Shown: piece by piece, positions 20,956 to 32,150 of the stretch
Layout of the letters: every line of letters begins with the position of its first letter
Position numbering within the stretch: the stretch's first letter is position 1
Source of the DNA: Seminavis robusta
Lineage: Eukaryota > Bacillariophyta > Bacillariophyceae > Naviculales > Naviculaceae
DNA length: 56,145 bases
Direction: 5' to 3'
Assembly: GCA_903772945.1 (NCBI GenBank)
Contig: CAICTM010000621.1
Location: forward strand, 1-56,145
Notes under the pieces: generated by a model
The model's database searches: none
Told to the model about the DNA's origin: nothing
What the model saw: only the letters and a program-made list of their open reading frames with translations
Program-made: the position numbers and the translations under genes

Positions 20956-21554
20956 GGAGGATGGCTATCTAATTTTTGAAGGAACCTGTAAAGATGGAAG
21001 TATCAGGGACTCAAGCACACTGAATTGACAATTGATAAATAATGTAGACCGCATACACTGTACGTCATTTTATCACACCAATTGGCTCAAGGGTGACTAC
21101 TAGACTACTCTAGACTATACTAGCTAGGGATCGAGTGCTGGGAAGATAAGGGACATGATTTGGCTCGTGCCACGGTTGGATTTTCCTACCCTCGTTTCTG
21201 CCCGATCTTAATTCTAGCGAGTGGTGCTGAACCTTTGGCAACTAAAACTTGATCTTTTAAAAACGATAAAGTACCATCGCTTCCCTAGTCTAGACCTCCT
21301 CACCCACCCTTTGACAACCCGCAAGGGGAGGGCAAGTGTAGAGAGGCGGCGCTAAGGCGGTGCTTATCGGGTTTGAACAGAAAACATCCTGGACTGCACC
21401 GGTTCAGTCACGAATTCAAAGAACATCCAAGGCTTTAAAAGGTGTAATTAATTAAGGCCACAGTGATCGAATCGGTGATGATTCTTGCTTTGACAAGGCA
21501 ACGCAACCAACCGACGGAAGAGTTGCTTTGGTTCATGGCATCACCACATAAACC
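20956..21554. other. Non-coding spacer
   Basis: No gene supported. AT/GC composition is ordinary; ends at the left target duplication of the Harbinger element. Confidence 0.5.
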
Positions 21555-21898
21555 TAAGGCCGCTCTCTACCCAAGCGACTAAAGTAGGGACTAAAGGAGT
21601 ACTTTAGCACCTTGTTTAGTCGCAGATTTAGTCCGTAAACTTTAGTCAAGGAGGTGTCTACCCTCCACGGACTAAATCTCGAACTATCCAGTTTAGTCGA
21701 TATTTTAGTCAAAAATTTAAGCAAAACGTTATCTACCACGATCGACTAAACGTTCGACTAACCAACGTTTTGGATTTCGTTGGTTCATTTCGCTAGAGCC
21801 AGCTAGCGAAACTCATCATAATTTCGCTAGCTAGCCTCTTGTTCATTTCGCTAGCAGCCTCTTGTTCTTTATTGTTATTGTTGCTGCACTGATAGACC

Positions 21899-22650
21899 AT
21901 GGCCAACACCAAGAAGAAGGCTAGTGAAGAGGCCGAGGAGTCCTTTGTTGGCGAGGAAGAAGAGGAAGAGGAGGTATCGCTGAAAGAAGGAGAGGAAGAA
22001 CTAGAGGAACACTCTGATGATGATGATGAGGACAGTATCGCCACTGTAGACCTTAAACAGCAGCTTATTGATAAAATCAGTGAACCATTGAGGAGATCTC
22101 CTCGGCAGAAGACCAAGGTTACCACCAAGGCTGCCACCGCCAGGAAGAGACATCGTTCTGGCAAAGGCGGCAAAGGCGGCAAAGGCGGCAAAGGCGGCAA
22201 AGGCGGCAAAGGCGGCAAAGCCGGAAACAACAATACTAAGAAAGTCAAGAAGACCACCGCTGTCGCTGATGACGAGGGCAAGTCCAAGCGCAAGCGTGGT
22301 ACGAATTTTGATGATTTTGAGGATCAACTATTGTGCCGTGCCTTCATCAGTGCCACCCAGAGCATGAAGGGCACCGGTATGAAGAGAGGAGATTTCTGGA
22401 AGAATCGAGTTGCTCCAAATACAACAAACTGCTCTCCAAGAGGCTGAACCTGATGAAGACGGTGACACTATCTATAAAACGCGAGTCGCTGACCAGCTCC
22501 GTCGCCGTTGGAATTTACTTCCGGGACGCTGCCGAAAATCTCATGGCTTGTTACCGTCGGCCCATGCCGAGCACCGTACGGATTCAATTCAGAGGAGGAC
22601 TAATTGATTTTGCCGTGGAGCTATAAAATGAGGAGAACAATGAACTTTCA
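21899..22650 (+). pseudogene. Harbinger Myb/SANT-like accessory protein, frameshifted
   Basis: From the ATG at 21899 an acidic region (EEEEEEEV) is followed by a basic region with a GKGGKGG repeat (22159-22222), then GTNFDDFEDQLLCRAF, which resembles the start of the Myb-like trihelix domain in Harbinger-associated proteins. The frame stops at 22447, but the family reading continues in other frames as KYNKLLSK, EAEPDEDGDTIYKTRVADQL, RRRWN, FRDAAENLMACYRR and IDFAVEL. At least three one- or two-base changes and an in-frame TAA near 22624 are needed. The protein normally brings transposase to the terminal repeats. Confidence 0.7.
22159..22222. repeat. Tandem 9 bp repeat (GGCAAAGGC)
   Basis: Seven near-identical 9 bp units encode a Gly-Lys-Gly repeat inside the Myb-like gene. 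Confidence 0.9.
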
Positions 22651-23599
22651 ATCATCGCAATTGCATTCCCCACTTGACCGAGTGGCCGTCTTTGATCCCC
22701 ATATACCGAGACAGAAGCTGATCGCAGAATGGATGAGTTGAATGCTGAGCCAATCGGTGTTGACGAAAGCAAGCCGAAAGCCAAAAATACTCGTGATCCA
22801 ATGGTTTCTTTGCATACCCGACCCACGGCAAAAATACGACAAAATTCAACCGGCTCTTTCCAACTCGGTGCTTCGAGCAACCAGGAACGCAATCAACATT
22901 TGGAGTCCATTGCCTTTTCCCAGCAGATGTCTCCGAGGGAGTAGTCCACGTGGAATCCAGAAGTCCAAGATGAAACGGTGGAGCTTTTGATGAATTTGGA
23001 AAGATGACGGAGGCCGAAAATTTGTTGGAAGAAACCACAGCTGACGAACAAGCATTCCAGGAGCGGCAGAATAAATTGCGGGATGGGCGACAAAGCAACA
23101 GGCGACCAAAAAACAAGCGCTACTCCTCCAACCGTAGTTGAAGAGAGCAAGAAATCTGGCAGCCCTGATTCCTCCATGACAGATCCCATGGCTACTACTG
23201 CCACTGCCGCGGCTGCTACTGCGCTGTTGCCAATGGAGAAGTAAGTGGAAAAGGAGTGGCCGATGACAATTCCGACTTGTCCTAATGCCGCCACCGTATA
23301 TCGACAGGATGACAACAGTGAAACATTGAGCCACCAAAAAATATACCGAGGTTAATTCAATTACTATAGTTTGTGTCCAGTTTTAAATTTACTAGAGCCA
23401 CATGTAGACGCTCATCTCTGTGATATCCATCAGCGAATGCCACTGTTCCTACGAACCATAGTATCTCGAACACTCTTGGTTGTTCCTCCCAACCAATTCG
23501 GGTGGCCCTCTACTAGTTTTTGGACGGTTTGCCTGTCAGCCGGCACATCGATGACAATTTCTCGATCAACTGTAGTGACACTTGGATCGTACTTGGCCC

Positions 23600-24724
23600 T
23601 CACATCTCCATCACCCGATCCACAACACACATGTTGTGGAGAATGAGGCAGGTGTTGACAGGTTTCCGATTTTGCGCAATTCCAAATCCAGGAATGCGAG
23701 CCATAATTGGAATTTGGCCTGAATCACACCGTATGCCCGCTCGATGTCCTTCCAGCCGCCTCCTGCCAAGCGAATATTTTTCTCCCAATCCAAAATTGCT
23801 CGGATAAAGTCTTGACAAAACGGGAGTATTGTGGGTATATACGTCAACCAAAATAAACATCTGTGGAAATTCTTCATCGCCAATGTCAAAAGGGACGACG
23901 CCACCAATAGTCTCGAGATCGGTAAGCTTCCCGCTGATCATGTTTTCCAGCAGAGGCGACATGTCGAAAATTGTTATGTCATTGAGTGTTCCGGCATAGC
24001 CGAACGAAGCATGCCAGAAGAATAAATTGTAATCGCACATTGCCTCCGGAACCAGGGTAGGGACCTTTTTCGCTCCTTGGAATGCTCCTTGCCATTCGAT
24101 TGGGCACTGCTTCCATCGATTGTGCATACAGTCAAGACTTCCAAGCATTCCAGGAACACCGTGGGCCGCCAAGTGAAGATTGGAAATATTTCGTAAATCA
24201 GTGGCAGTCGGCAAACCAAGATACTCGTCTTGATACAAATGAGCCAGGATGTCATCAAAGTTACTGCGGCAATCCCTTGCGAAGGTCTGCGACATTTGGA
24301 AATAGTCACGGAATGGTTGAGCGGGAACACCGTATGCCAAACATTTCAACGGCATCAATAGACGTGCGTCCAAACATGATACCTTCCGGTCGAAAGCATC
24401 AGTGGACCCGCTGTAGAACTCATGACCCGAATTCATGACATCTTCTCTCAATCTCTGGTAACGAGGACGGCTGATGCGGTAGATATCCTCAAATTCCTTG
24501 AAATCAAATGTAGGGACCGGTCCAAGATAGTCGTCTAGAATACACTGGAAAGCTCTGGCATGGTTGTATTGCTTCCGAGGTTTCCTTGGCAAAAGACGGT
24601 GGTCAACCATGGGCTGTGGTGTGCCATCGTAATCATCCGTGGCCAACATTACAGCGGTATCTGCCATTCCCATGACGATGTCCAAGGCCTCCCTGGAAGA
24701 GTCGGAATCCGATGAGGACGACAT
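23600..24724 (-). pseudogene. Harbinger DDE transposase (HARBI1-like), frameshifted near the 3' end
   Basis: A 374-residue open frame from the ATG at 24724. Family features are LKCLAYGVP, a first catalytic Asp in GMLGSLDCMH, a second in GYAGTLNDITIF, and a third acidic residue expected in the KDxERAFGVLQ motif. That last motif is present, but in another frame (KDIERAYGVIQAKF, about 23740). Three one-base additions (near 23778, 23757 and 23705) give a continuous family reading ending CLILHNMCVVDR. Because the three shifts sum to a full codon, the frame stays open although the catalytic Glu region is misread. Role: cut-and-paste transposition. Confidence 0.85.
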
Positions 24725-24921
24725 AATAATAATAACGGCCTAGCTACCACAGAGGTGCCCACCACAGAGGTGCAAAGAGGCTACCGGTACAGTGACTATA
24801 AAGACAGTGACTAAAACGGTTGAGTTACAGCTTGGCTTGTTGGGCAAGTAGATGCCTCTGTTGTTGAGGCTGTGCAATGAGGCTGATTGAAGATTGATTC
24901 TTAAAGAGTTCTTTTAAAGAA

Positions 24922-24994
24922 GCTTTAGTCGTTATGTTCGCTCACCGACTAACCAGCCTCCCGTTAGTCGGTGAGCGAACATAATGACTAAAGC
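24922..24994. repeat. 32 bp inverted repeat hairpin inside the Harbinger element
   Basis: Arms at 24922-24953 and 24963-24994 match with one mismatch around a 9 nt loop. The arm contains TTAGTCG/CGACTAA, the same word as in the terminal repeats, so it may be a subterminal transposase-binding structure. Confidence 0.85.
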
Positions 24995-25126
24995 CTTTAG
25001 TCCGTGGGACGTTTAGTCGCTTGGGTAGACACCACCCTCAGAGACTAAACTATCGACTAAACTACGAAATATGGCTTAGTCGCTACTTTAGTCGCTTGGG
25101 TAGAGAGCGGCCTAACAAATAGAACA

Positions 25127-26572
25127 ATGGACGAAGATGATGCGGAATTCCTGATTGAGCAACGGACACTCTTTATCGTGCTGGCTGCGTTTTCTGTAGT
25201 AGCACTGTGCCTCTTGATATGCTTCCGAAGATGCGGGAGCGATTGTAAACCTCCGTACATTACGGGCTTTGTGGGGGTCTTCATTATCACCCTTGCATCC
25301 TGTCTGCTCTTTTCCTACGGCACCATTGGAGACTACGAAGACAACTTTGACTACTATGGTCCCATGCGAATTGTAGGGGCAGAAGTACAAGTGCGACTAG
25401 TGAGCCATGGCTGTGGCAGAGACTGGCGGCAGAGTTGCAGCTTCACCGAGCTGGACATTGGAAAATGCACCACTTGTCAATCTCTGGTGCACACGACAAC
25501 AGTGACATTGGACTGGGGATATGATTGGGCTTGTCCCAATACAGATAATACTACAATTTGCGAATCTACCACTTTTGTCAAAACTTGTGGGTCCGTGGCG
25601 TGTACCAGAGCGGCTCCAGGACCAAGGCAGAGACCAGGGCCTCTGGAATGCTCCGAAGAAGAACATGCCAATGCATCCATCAGCGCCGAGGAATGCACGA
25701 GAAGCAAGATTTTTTCGTCCCCAGACGCATATCCACCCTTCAGTCCAAACGAAGACCCCCTTCAAAATCACACATCATGGCCGACTGTCGAACGATATGG
25801 AGACTGCGATACCTGTCAAGTGGAAGAGAGCATTCCCAGTCCAGACCTACTGAATGGATTGAAGATATCTGGTCTCTTTTTTCTCTTTTTGGGTGTCGCC
25901 GTCATTTTGACTTCGATTTTGATGTGCTATCTACCCACAACAACCTGCTGTGCTGTCAGTGACAAAGCTGCCGTCCTCCAGCGCGTCCGACGAGATGGCT
26001 TGACGCTGCGCCTTGCCTCGAAGGAATTGCGCAATGACTTGGAAGTTGTCATGGCTGCCATTCGCCAAAACGGGGGTGCCATTCAATATGCTTCACCCAA
26101 TCTACAAAACAGAAGAGACATTCAGGAGGTAGCCTTGAAGCAAACGCCATACGCATTTATCCATGTCCCCAAACATCTGCAAGACGACAAACAAGTGGCC
26201 CTGCAAGCCGTGCATCAGCATGGGTGGCTCCTTAAGTATGCATCTCCACGCCTTCAAGCGAATCGTGACGTGGTCCTGGCTGCCGTGCAACAGGGAGGAA
26301 GAGCGCTGCAATACGCATCGAAAGAACTGCGGGCAGATCGAGAGATTGTGTTGGCGGCAGTGAGACAGCGGGGTGATGCTTTGGAATTTGCTTCCGACGA
26401 CCTGAAGGATGACCAAAATACAGATCAGAATGTTGTATGGGAAGCTGTGCACACTTCTGGGGAATGGATCTTGAAGAGAAAGAATATGTCCAAGACAATG
26501 CTACGAGATCCCAAAATCATAGCCGAGGCCAAGCGAAGAACAGCAGAACTCAAGGCAGGGAGTCGTGTTTGA
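25127..26572 (+). CDS. Three-pass membrane protein with cytosolic DUF4116 repeats
   Basis: 481 residues from the ATG at 25127, only 12 bp beyond the Harbinger target duplication. Two hydrophobic helices (about 13-34 and 44-65) are followed by a Cys-rich loop (about 66-240, with C-x-x-C pairs such as CTTCQS and CDTCQ and N-glycosylation sites) and a third helix (about 246-270). The C-terminal half has four or five repeats of the form 'VVxAAxxxxGxALxYAsxxLxxdre' (e.g. VVLAAVQQGGRALQYASKEL), the DUF4116 repeat common in stramenopiles and of unknown function. The layout suggests a receptor- or scaffold-like protein with a disulphide-bonded ectodomain; this is inference. Confidence 0.8.
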   Translation: MDEDDAEFLIEQRTLFIVLAAFSVVALCLLICFRRCGSDCKPPYITGFVGVFIITLASCLLFSYGTIGDYEDNFDYYGPMRIVGAEVQVRLVSHGCGRDWRQSCSFTELDIGKCTTCQSLVHTTTVTLDWGYDWACPNTDNTTICESTTFVKTCGSVACTRAAPGPRQRPGPLECSEEEHANASISAEECTRSKIFSSPDAYPPFSPNEDPLQNHTSWPTVERYGDCDTCQVEESIPSPDLLNGLKISGLFFLFLGVAVILTSILMCYLPTTTCCAVSDKAAVLQRVRRDGLTLRLASKELRNDLEVVMAAIRQNGGAIQYASPNLQNRRDIQEVALKQTPYAFIHVPKHLQDDKQVALQAVHQHGWLLKYASPRLQANRDVVLAAVQQGGRALQYASKELRADREIVLAAVRQRGDALEFASDDLKDDQNTDQNVVWEAVHTSGEWILKRKNMSKTMLRDPKIIAEAKRRTAELKAGSRV

Positions 26573-27086
26573 CCAGTACGAGATGTACCGTACCGGTATG
26601 GCCAGAGTACCGGTGCTGTATGGGTACCGGTATTGGTGACTCTTCTTTTCGATTATACTCTTCTTTTCGATTATACTTGGTGTCCTGTCAACCAACCTCT
26701 CTGTCAGGCACAGATTTGGTTTGTATGAAGCTGGGTCGAACTCGGATATCTGATGCACTTCTGTAAGGGAAGAACCTGCAGCTGCTTTGAGGTGCTCTTG
26801 GCGCGAATGCACCGAGTCGAGTCGTCAGCGCTGCTTTCATTTGCTGTACGACGGGCCACGGAGTAGATGGAGACTTGAACACGATTGGTTCTCGGCCCCA
26901 GCCCAGCATCTACACCCCGAGTTTCAAAGCCACTACCTACCGTAGCTAGACAGTGCAACCAAAATATGTACTATGTATTGATTATCCCTACAAGAGCCAG
27001 AAGATCCAAGGCTGATTAGTGGGGTTGAGTGTGCCCAGGATTTCGCGCGTTACACATGTTTGATGGTCTCTCAATCCAATTGAAAT
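26573..27086. other. Spacer between convergent genes
   Basis: No gene supported. It contains ACCGGT words and an exact tandem duplication of TCTTCTTTTCGATTATAC at 26641-26677. Confidence 0.55.
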
Positions 27087-27533
27087 TTAGAATCCTGACT
27101 CCATATCATTGGTGAAACTAGATGCAGCGACGATGTCGTGTGCAGCCCAGCCGTGCTCGCCACCAAAGGGCTCAGGGTCGAACAAGCCGTCCGCATCCTC
27201 CAAAATCTTCATGGCAGTGTTCAGGATGGAGCTGAGCCTGGTTGCAGTAGTGTTGGTGCCTACACTGGGCTTCTCGTGGGCACTCGACATGCCAAAACAT
27301 GTCAGATCCATCGAATCCATTCCAGAACTAGTTCCGAAATTGGGTGTGCTTGACTGTGGCAATGAAGGGAGATTGAAATCTGCAGAGGGGCCCGGAGGGT
27401 TGACCAAAGTTCCGCGGTTTGCTTCTTCCCTGTGACTTGTATCCGTATTTTGGAAGAGTTGAACAAGTGTCATATTGTTGTCTGTTTGGCTGCTGAAGCC
27501 ACCGTTGCGCCCTTGGACCGAGTCTGAGTTCAT
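27087..27533 (-). CDS. Small hypothetical protein
   Basis: 148 residues from the ATG at 27533. Polar, Ser/Thr/Asn-rich N-terminal half (MTLVQLFQNTD), then STRLSSILNTAMKILEDADG, a short amphipathic stretch, and an acidic/aromatic tail. No domain, signal peptide or membrane segment. The frame is open with a stop at the end and no better overlapping frame, but evidence is only length and composition. Confidence 0.4.
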   Translation of the reverse strand: MNSDSVQGRNGGFSSQTDNNMTLVQLFQNTDTSHREEANRGTLVNPPGPSADFNLPSLPQSSTPNFGTSSGMDSMDLTCFGMSSAHEKPSVGTNTTATRLSSILNTAMKILEDADGLFDPEPFGGEHGWAAHDIVAASSFTNDMESGF

Positions 27534-27944
27534 GGTGGAGATGAAGAGAAATGAACGAATACAGTTTCGGTCTGAACTAACTGTGGGAATAGCTGGCTAG
27601 GGAGCGCTATTACAGCTATAGCTAGATTATGAGAAGTTTGTGGCAAAGAATAATCGAGCTATAATAGTAATAACCTCTGAGCAATCCGCAACCAGCACGT
27701 GCAAGAGGAAACGTGATGGTTCTAGTGAGCTGCTTTGGGATGTCTCTCTAAGACTCATTTTGGCCATTATTGAAAGCAATTTCCACCAAGAGAGAACTCG
27801 AGAGAAGAGTACTAATCTACTACTTTCTGCTGGCACATACAGTACAGCACTTCAAAGCCTATGCTGGAACCAAACAGTTAACTGTTGCTTCAAAGCGGTT
27901 CGATTATGGTGGTATTCACCCATTTCCATTCACACAAGAGCCAA
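27534..27944. other. Non-coding spacer
   Basis: Upstream side of the hypothetical gene ending at 27533; no other gene seen before the hAT-type element. Confidence 0.5.
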
Positions 27945-27952
27945 GATCCAGG

Positions 27953-28649
27953 CAGGGTTCGCTAACCTGATAGATTTGAGGAATAGGTTACTAACCTATA
28001 CACTAACCTGGTAGAAAATTGCACTAGGTTAGTGTATAGGTTACTAACCTGATAGAATTTTTGTAGTAGGTTAGTGTATAGGTTAGTGTCAGGTATTTAT
28101 CAGGTAACCTGTAGGTTACCTGATAAAGTAACCTGGTATTGTCATAGTAAGTTACCTATTACTGTATATAAGGTGTTTTGCCTTGTTAGTTAGTTAGATG
28201 ATAGTTGATAGGGTGGTTAGGCATCAGAGATAGTCACCCATGACGACTCGTAGTGCCACCCAAGGGTTAGTCAACTGCAGAATGCGAGGGTGGCTAGGTA
28301 ACAGAGATAGTTACCCTTGACAACTGCAGATTGATAGGGTGGTTGGATAACAGAGATAGTTACCCTTGACAACTGGAAGGTGTGGGTCTTCAGTGGTAGT
28401 GCCACCCAAGGGTTAATCTACTGCGGAATGAGGAAAATGGCCCCAAAAACGGTGAAAAGTAACCTGATAGAAAACCTGGTAAGTAACCGGTACACTAACC
28501 TGATACAAGATCGTATTAGGTTAGTGTATCGGTTACTAACCTGATAGATTTTTTTTAACAGGTTAGTGTAAAGGTTACTTTATCAGGTTCCGGTTACCGG
28601 TTCTTTTGGAAGTAACCGGTAACCTAATATATCAGGTTAGCGAACCCTG
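27953..28649. mobile_element. hAT-type MITE with 8 bp target duplication
   Basis: Both ends start CAGGGTTCGCTAACCTGATA (20 bp perfect inverted repeats) and are flanked by the identical octamer GATCCAGG at 27945-27952 and 28650-28657. An 8 bp duplication and CAGGG-type termini are diagnostic of the hAT superfamily. No coding capacity. The interior is itself full of AACCTGATA / TTAGTGTA inverted motifs, so most of the element can fold on itself. Confidence 0.9.
28200..28420. repeat. Tandem repeats inside the hAT-type MITE
   Basis: Three related units built on GGGTGGTTAG..CAGAGATAGTTACCC and TTGACAACTG, each able to form a stem because GGGTGG.. and ..CCACCC/GTTACCC are partly complementary. Confidence 0.7.
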
Positions 28650-29953
28650 GATCCAGGAGTGCTTCAATAAATCATCAAAATGACTGGTCTGGGAGTGGTG
28701 CTTCTGCTGAAAGCTGAGAGGGAAGACACACTGCGGTACGGATGGCTGTGCCGATCCAGCTATCCAGCTTTCGACTGAATGTTTCCGATTGCAAGTACAG
28801 TACCGGTAGCATGAGAAATGAGATAGATGCAAAGATACGAGCTCTCGCACTAATGCATTAATTTTATTTATGCAAGACAATGCCTCAGTGCCAAGAAAGT
28901 TGGGTTGCCAAAAACCCAAAAACAGAATCTGTTTGTAAACAGATAGCTCCAGCAACTTACCAACTAACTTACTATTGCTGGCACTTGATGCCATTCCAAT
29001 TCGGTAGCCACAAGTAATTAATTTTAAAATTGAAGTGTATAAGGGGATGCATGGACGGTGAAGTCGCATCCCTTCAAGAATCCTTTGCAACTTCATAGAG
29101 CTCATCATAGAGGCAGAGAACGAGAGAACCCCAGTAAAAATAAGAAGAGCTATCAGAAATCAGAAGTAGTGTTTTATCACCAAGTTGCACCAGCAAAACG
29201 AGCTCGTGTCCTTAAAACTTTTAACAGCCTGCCAGCAAGAACGAGTACTGAATACAGTACAGCGTACTTAGCTGGTGGAAGTAGAAAGAGGAGTTAGAAT
29301 TTTGTTACTTATCTGTGTCCTTGTCTGCTGCCGAAATCCATTTCGGTGGCCAATATCAGACGCTTGCTAATTAAAAAATCTGGTTCAATTCTTGCACGTC
29401 CCCCATATTTATTTTGATCTCGCAGCAATCGCTAGCTAGCCAGACTAATGTCTGTTGTACCGGTAGCACTCTAGAGTCCAGAGCTTCTAAACCAGCGCTA
29501 GCTAGAAATGTACAGTAAAATTAAATAAAACAGCGAACAGCTTGGCTGCAACAAGCGTACCGTACCGTATGGCTGTGAGTAAAAGCAACTTCAACAGGTT
29601 TTGCCATCGCCTTCCACAACATTCACTGGTTGTTTTGGGGGAACAGGATCCCAAAGCAGCCCAAAGCTTTGCCAATCAGGATCCTTCATTCTCAGTCGAA
29701 AACGAAAGGCATTCTTTTGGACTTTGGACGCGGACTGTACGTACTGGTACCGGTACTTTCAAACACCTGTTAATTAAAAGCATCGTGAAAGGCTTTGGCA
29801 CAAGGCCGTGAACTGGGACTCACAGCAACTGCAAATTTTGCACCCAGCCGCACTCTGGCGACTGCTGTCCCTGACAACAAGCAGATGTCTCTCCACAGCT
29901 GTGGTACTACCGGTATGAGAGGAGAAAGCGGCAGATTTGTTGAACTAATGAGT

Positions 29954-29980
29954 GAATCGAATCGAATCGAATCGAATCGA
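29954..29980. repeat. GAATC pentanucleotide microsatellite
   Basis: Five uninterrupted GAATC units. Confidence 0.9.
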
Positions 29981-30828
29981 ATCAGAATCGTTCAATCCTC
30001 GCACCTCTTCCATCACGCCACTGCTCTGGCAATGTTGCTCGAGTTTGTAGAGCAATGCCCGGAAGCAAGAATGCTGAAGGAGACCAGGAATGATTGATTG
30101 GAACGATCTTCTACATCGGGCACAGTATACGGGCAGAAGAAGAAGACGAATCCATTCATGGGCCCGTACTACCTGTAAGCAACCGAAAAGGCGTCATGGT
30201 ACCCAATCGGCACATTTAATCATTACCAGTGAGCATATGTAGCTCCACCCTTTGAAGCATCTGCAACCATCCACCTATTTCCAGGGAGACTACCTAGGTA
30301 CGTGTTGACTGGACTGGCCTGTTGGCTCATGCGCTCGATCGTTTGGCAGCAGTCTTCCTCAGCTCTTCCTCCATGTCTTGTGGCTGATTGCGGCTTCTTT
30401 TCTGCATTTTTGGAGGGAAGGGGGAACTCCTCTTTTGCTCGGCAATGGTGTTTACGAGAGTACCGGTACAACCTACTTTCATCCTCCCCGGCCCGTTCGT
30501 TCATGCACTGCTATTACAAATGGTACGGAGAATTGAGACAAACACCTTTTGGCAGCTCTTGTGGCAATCGCCATCTACTGGTGAACATGGTTAAGCTAGC
30601 AAGGACGTGGATGGCCCCTTTGTAACCCTGCATGAAAATTCACAATGGTAACAGGCTCAACAGCAGTTGCATGCCCTTGGGTCGAACTGGTGCGAGGAAT
30701 CTAGAAAATGGCAATTCTTTATTTATCAAGACAGTCGTACCGGTACGACCTTTGGTAAGAATCGATATCCTCCACAACAGAACTGCCTTCATGTCTGGTT
30801 TCTCAGTTAGGCCTCAAAATCATCTTCC

Positions 30829-30960
30829 GAAACAATGCTTAGGGCTTGGTGGATGATCAACAACAACCTCTGCTCCCTCGTGAGAATTTGCTTCACCGCA
30901 GCGGATACAGCCTCCTGATTTTCTCTCAAACTGGATGCCTCTTCGCCCGAATCCTTGCAA
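30829..30960. repeat. Diverged dispersed repeat, copy 1
   Basis: Shares CCGAAACAAT, ATCAACAACAACCTCTGCTC, CGTGAGA and a later CTCCTCGACCGAATC-like block with 32010-32150. On the minus strand both copies read a similar peptide (EQRLLLI, then SIVSE), hinting at remnants of one coding sequence. Confidence 0.55.
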
Positions 30961-32009
30961 CTTGGAACCTCCAATTCTGCCTTTTCCTTCGAAAGTCGCC
31001 TTTGCCTCCTTGCTTGTTAAAAGGATCCATGGCGGTAGCTTTCAAGAAGAGTCACAGGCAGCTTGCAATTGCAACAGCTTGTTTCCAGTTCGTCCAGCCC
31101 AAGTTCGATTGCAAAGTGACTTTGGTGCTGTGAGAGCCAAGAGCAATGGTTCAAAAAGGAATTGGTGAAGCCAAGGAGTGTGTCTAGCGGTGGGATCCGC
31201 GTTATTTCACGTCAGCGTTTTCGGGTCATCGTGTCAAGGCTGTTCGATTGAAGATGTCTGGTTCCCTTCGGCATTACGTCATAATTTTCTGTGGGGTCCT
31301 GCTACGGACCACATCGGATTGCGGGCTGCGGCTGATGCCCAATTGCATGTTGATGCGAGAAGTAGATCTAAGTTTTGGATTGTGAGATGGTCTGACTCAG
31401 TGTGTACCTTCGGAGTGCTTCTAACTGGCCAGCTAGCTCCTGCTGCCCTCGCCTTTGATGGAAATGATCGTTCATAAGTTTGTAACTAGCTAGTCTTGAA
31501 CATTGAGCCAGCCATGTAGGTAGCAAACCGATTCTGCCTGGAAGCCAAACTGTTTATAGAGGAGTTAGAGCCATGCCTGGTGGTCAATGTCTCCTCAGTG
31601 CTAGTGGTAGACCCTATAGTACATGTAGGTGAATCGAATCGTTTGCTTCATTGTATCTCCTGTCCGTGCGGTACTGTACCGCAACTTCAAACCATCCATT
31701 CTCTCTTTGTCGCTTCGTTGAGGGTATGGAAGGTAGAGGAAGCAACACGCCAAGACACCCTGCTCTGCAATTCACGAGCGTCCACGAGCTGTCTTCGGAA
31801 ACGTCTACATTCGTTTACGCAGGAAAGAAGGAAATTAATGCAATTGTTATGTTTTATGTAGAAATTAACTTCTAGCTAGCTTCTGAAGAAGCACCCATCA
31901 TGCGGTTTGGTCTTTGTAGTTCAAAATTAGGTAGTCTGTTGCGTACCGGTACATGTGGATGCATGCCCTTGGTTCATTGCCCTTGTTCTCAGAAATCGTC
32001 AAAATCCTT

Positions 32010-32150
32010 TTCCGAAACAATACAGAGGACATCTTGAACAATCAACAACAACCTCTGCTCCCCCGTGAGAGCTGGCTCCACCACAGTGGTGTGGTCGGGC
32101 TCATGATGTCCTCCCCTATTGGAGGCATCCTCGACCGAATCTCCTCCTCG
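32010..32150. repeat. Diverged dispersed repeat, copy 2
   Basis: Same arrangement of blocks as 30829-30960. A minus-strand open frame (32291 to 31989) ends GEQRLLLIVQDVLCIVSE; its function is unknown. Confidence 0.55.

Larger units (their letters stand above)
21558..25112. mobile_element. PIF/Harbinger DNA transposon, complete ends
   Basis: Terminal inverted repeats begin GGCCGCTCTCTACCCAAGCG on both ends and match for at least 30 bp before the first mismatch. They are flanked by TAA at 21555-21557 and 25113-25115, the 3 bp target duplication typical of PIF/Harbinger. The interior has many GACTAAA/TTTAGTC words near both ends, possible transposase sites. It carries the two expected genes: a Myb-like DNA-binding protein (plus) and a DDE transposase (minus), both frameshifted. 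Length 3,555 bp. Confidence 0.92.

Noticed and set aside
21793..22327. Minus-strand frames with Phe-Ala-Ala repeats
   Set aside because: Shadows of the GKG-encoding repeat in the Harbinger Myb-like gene.
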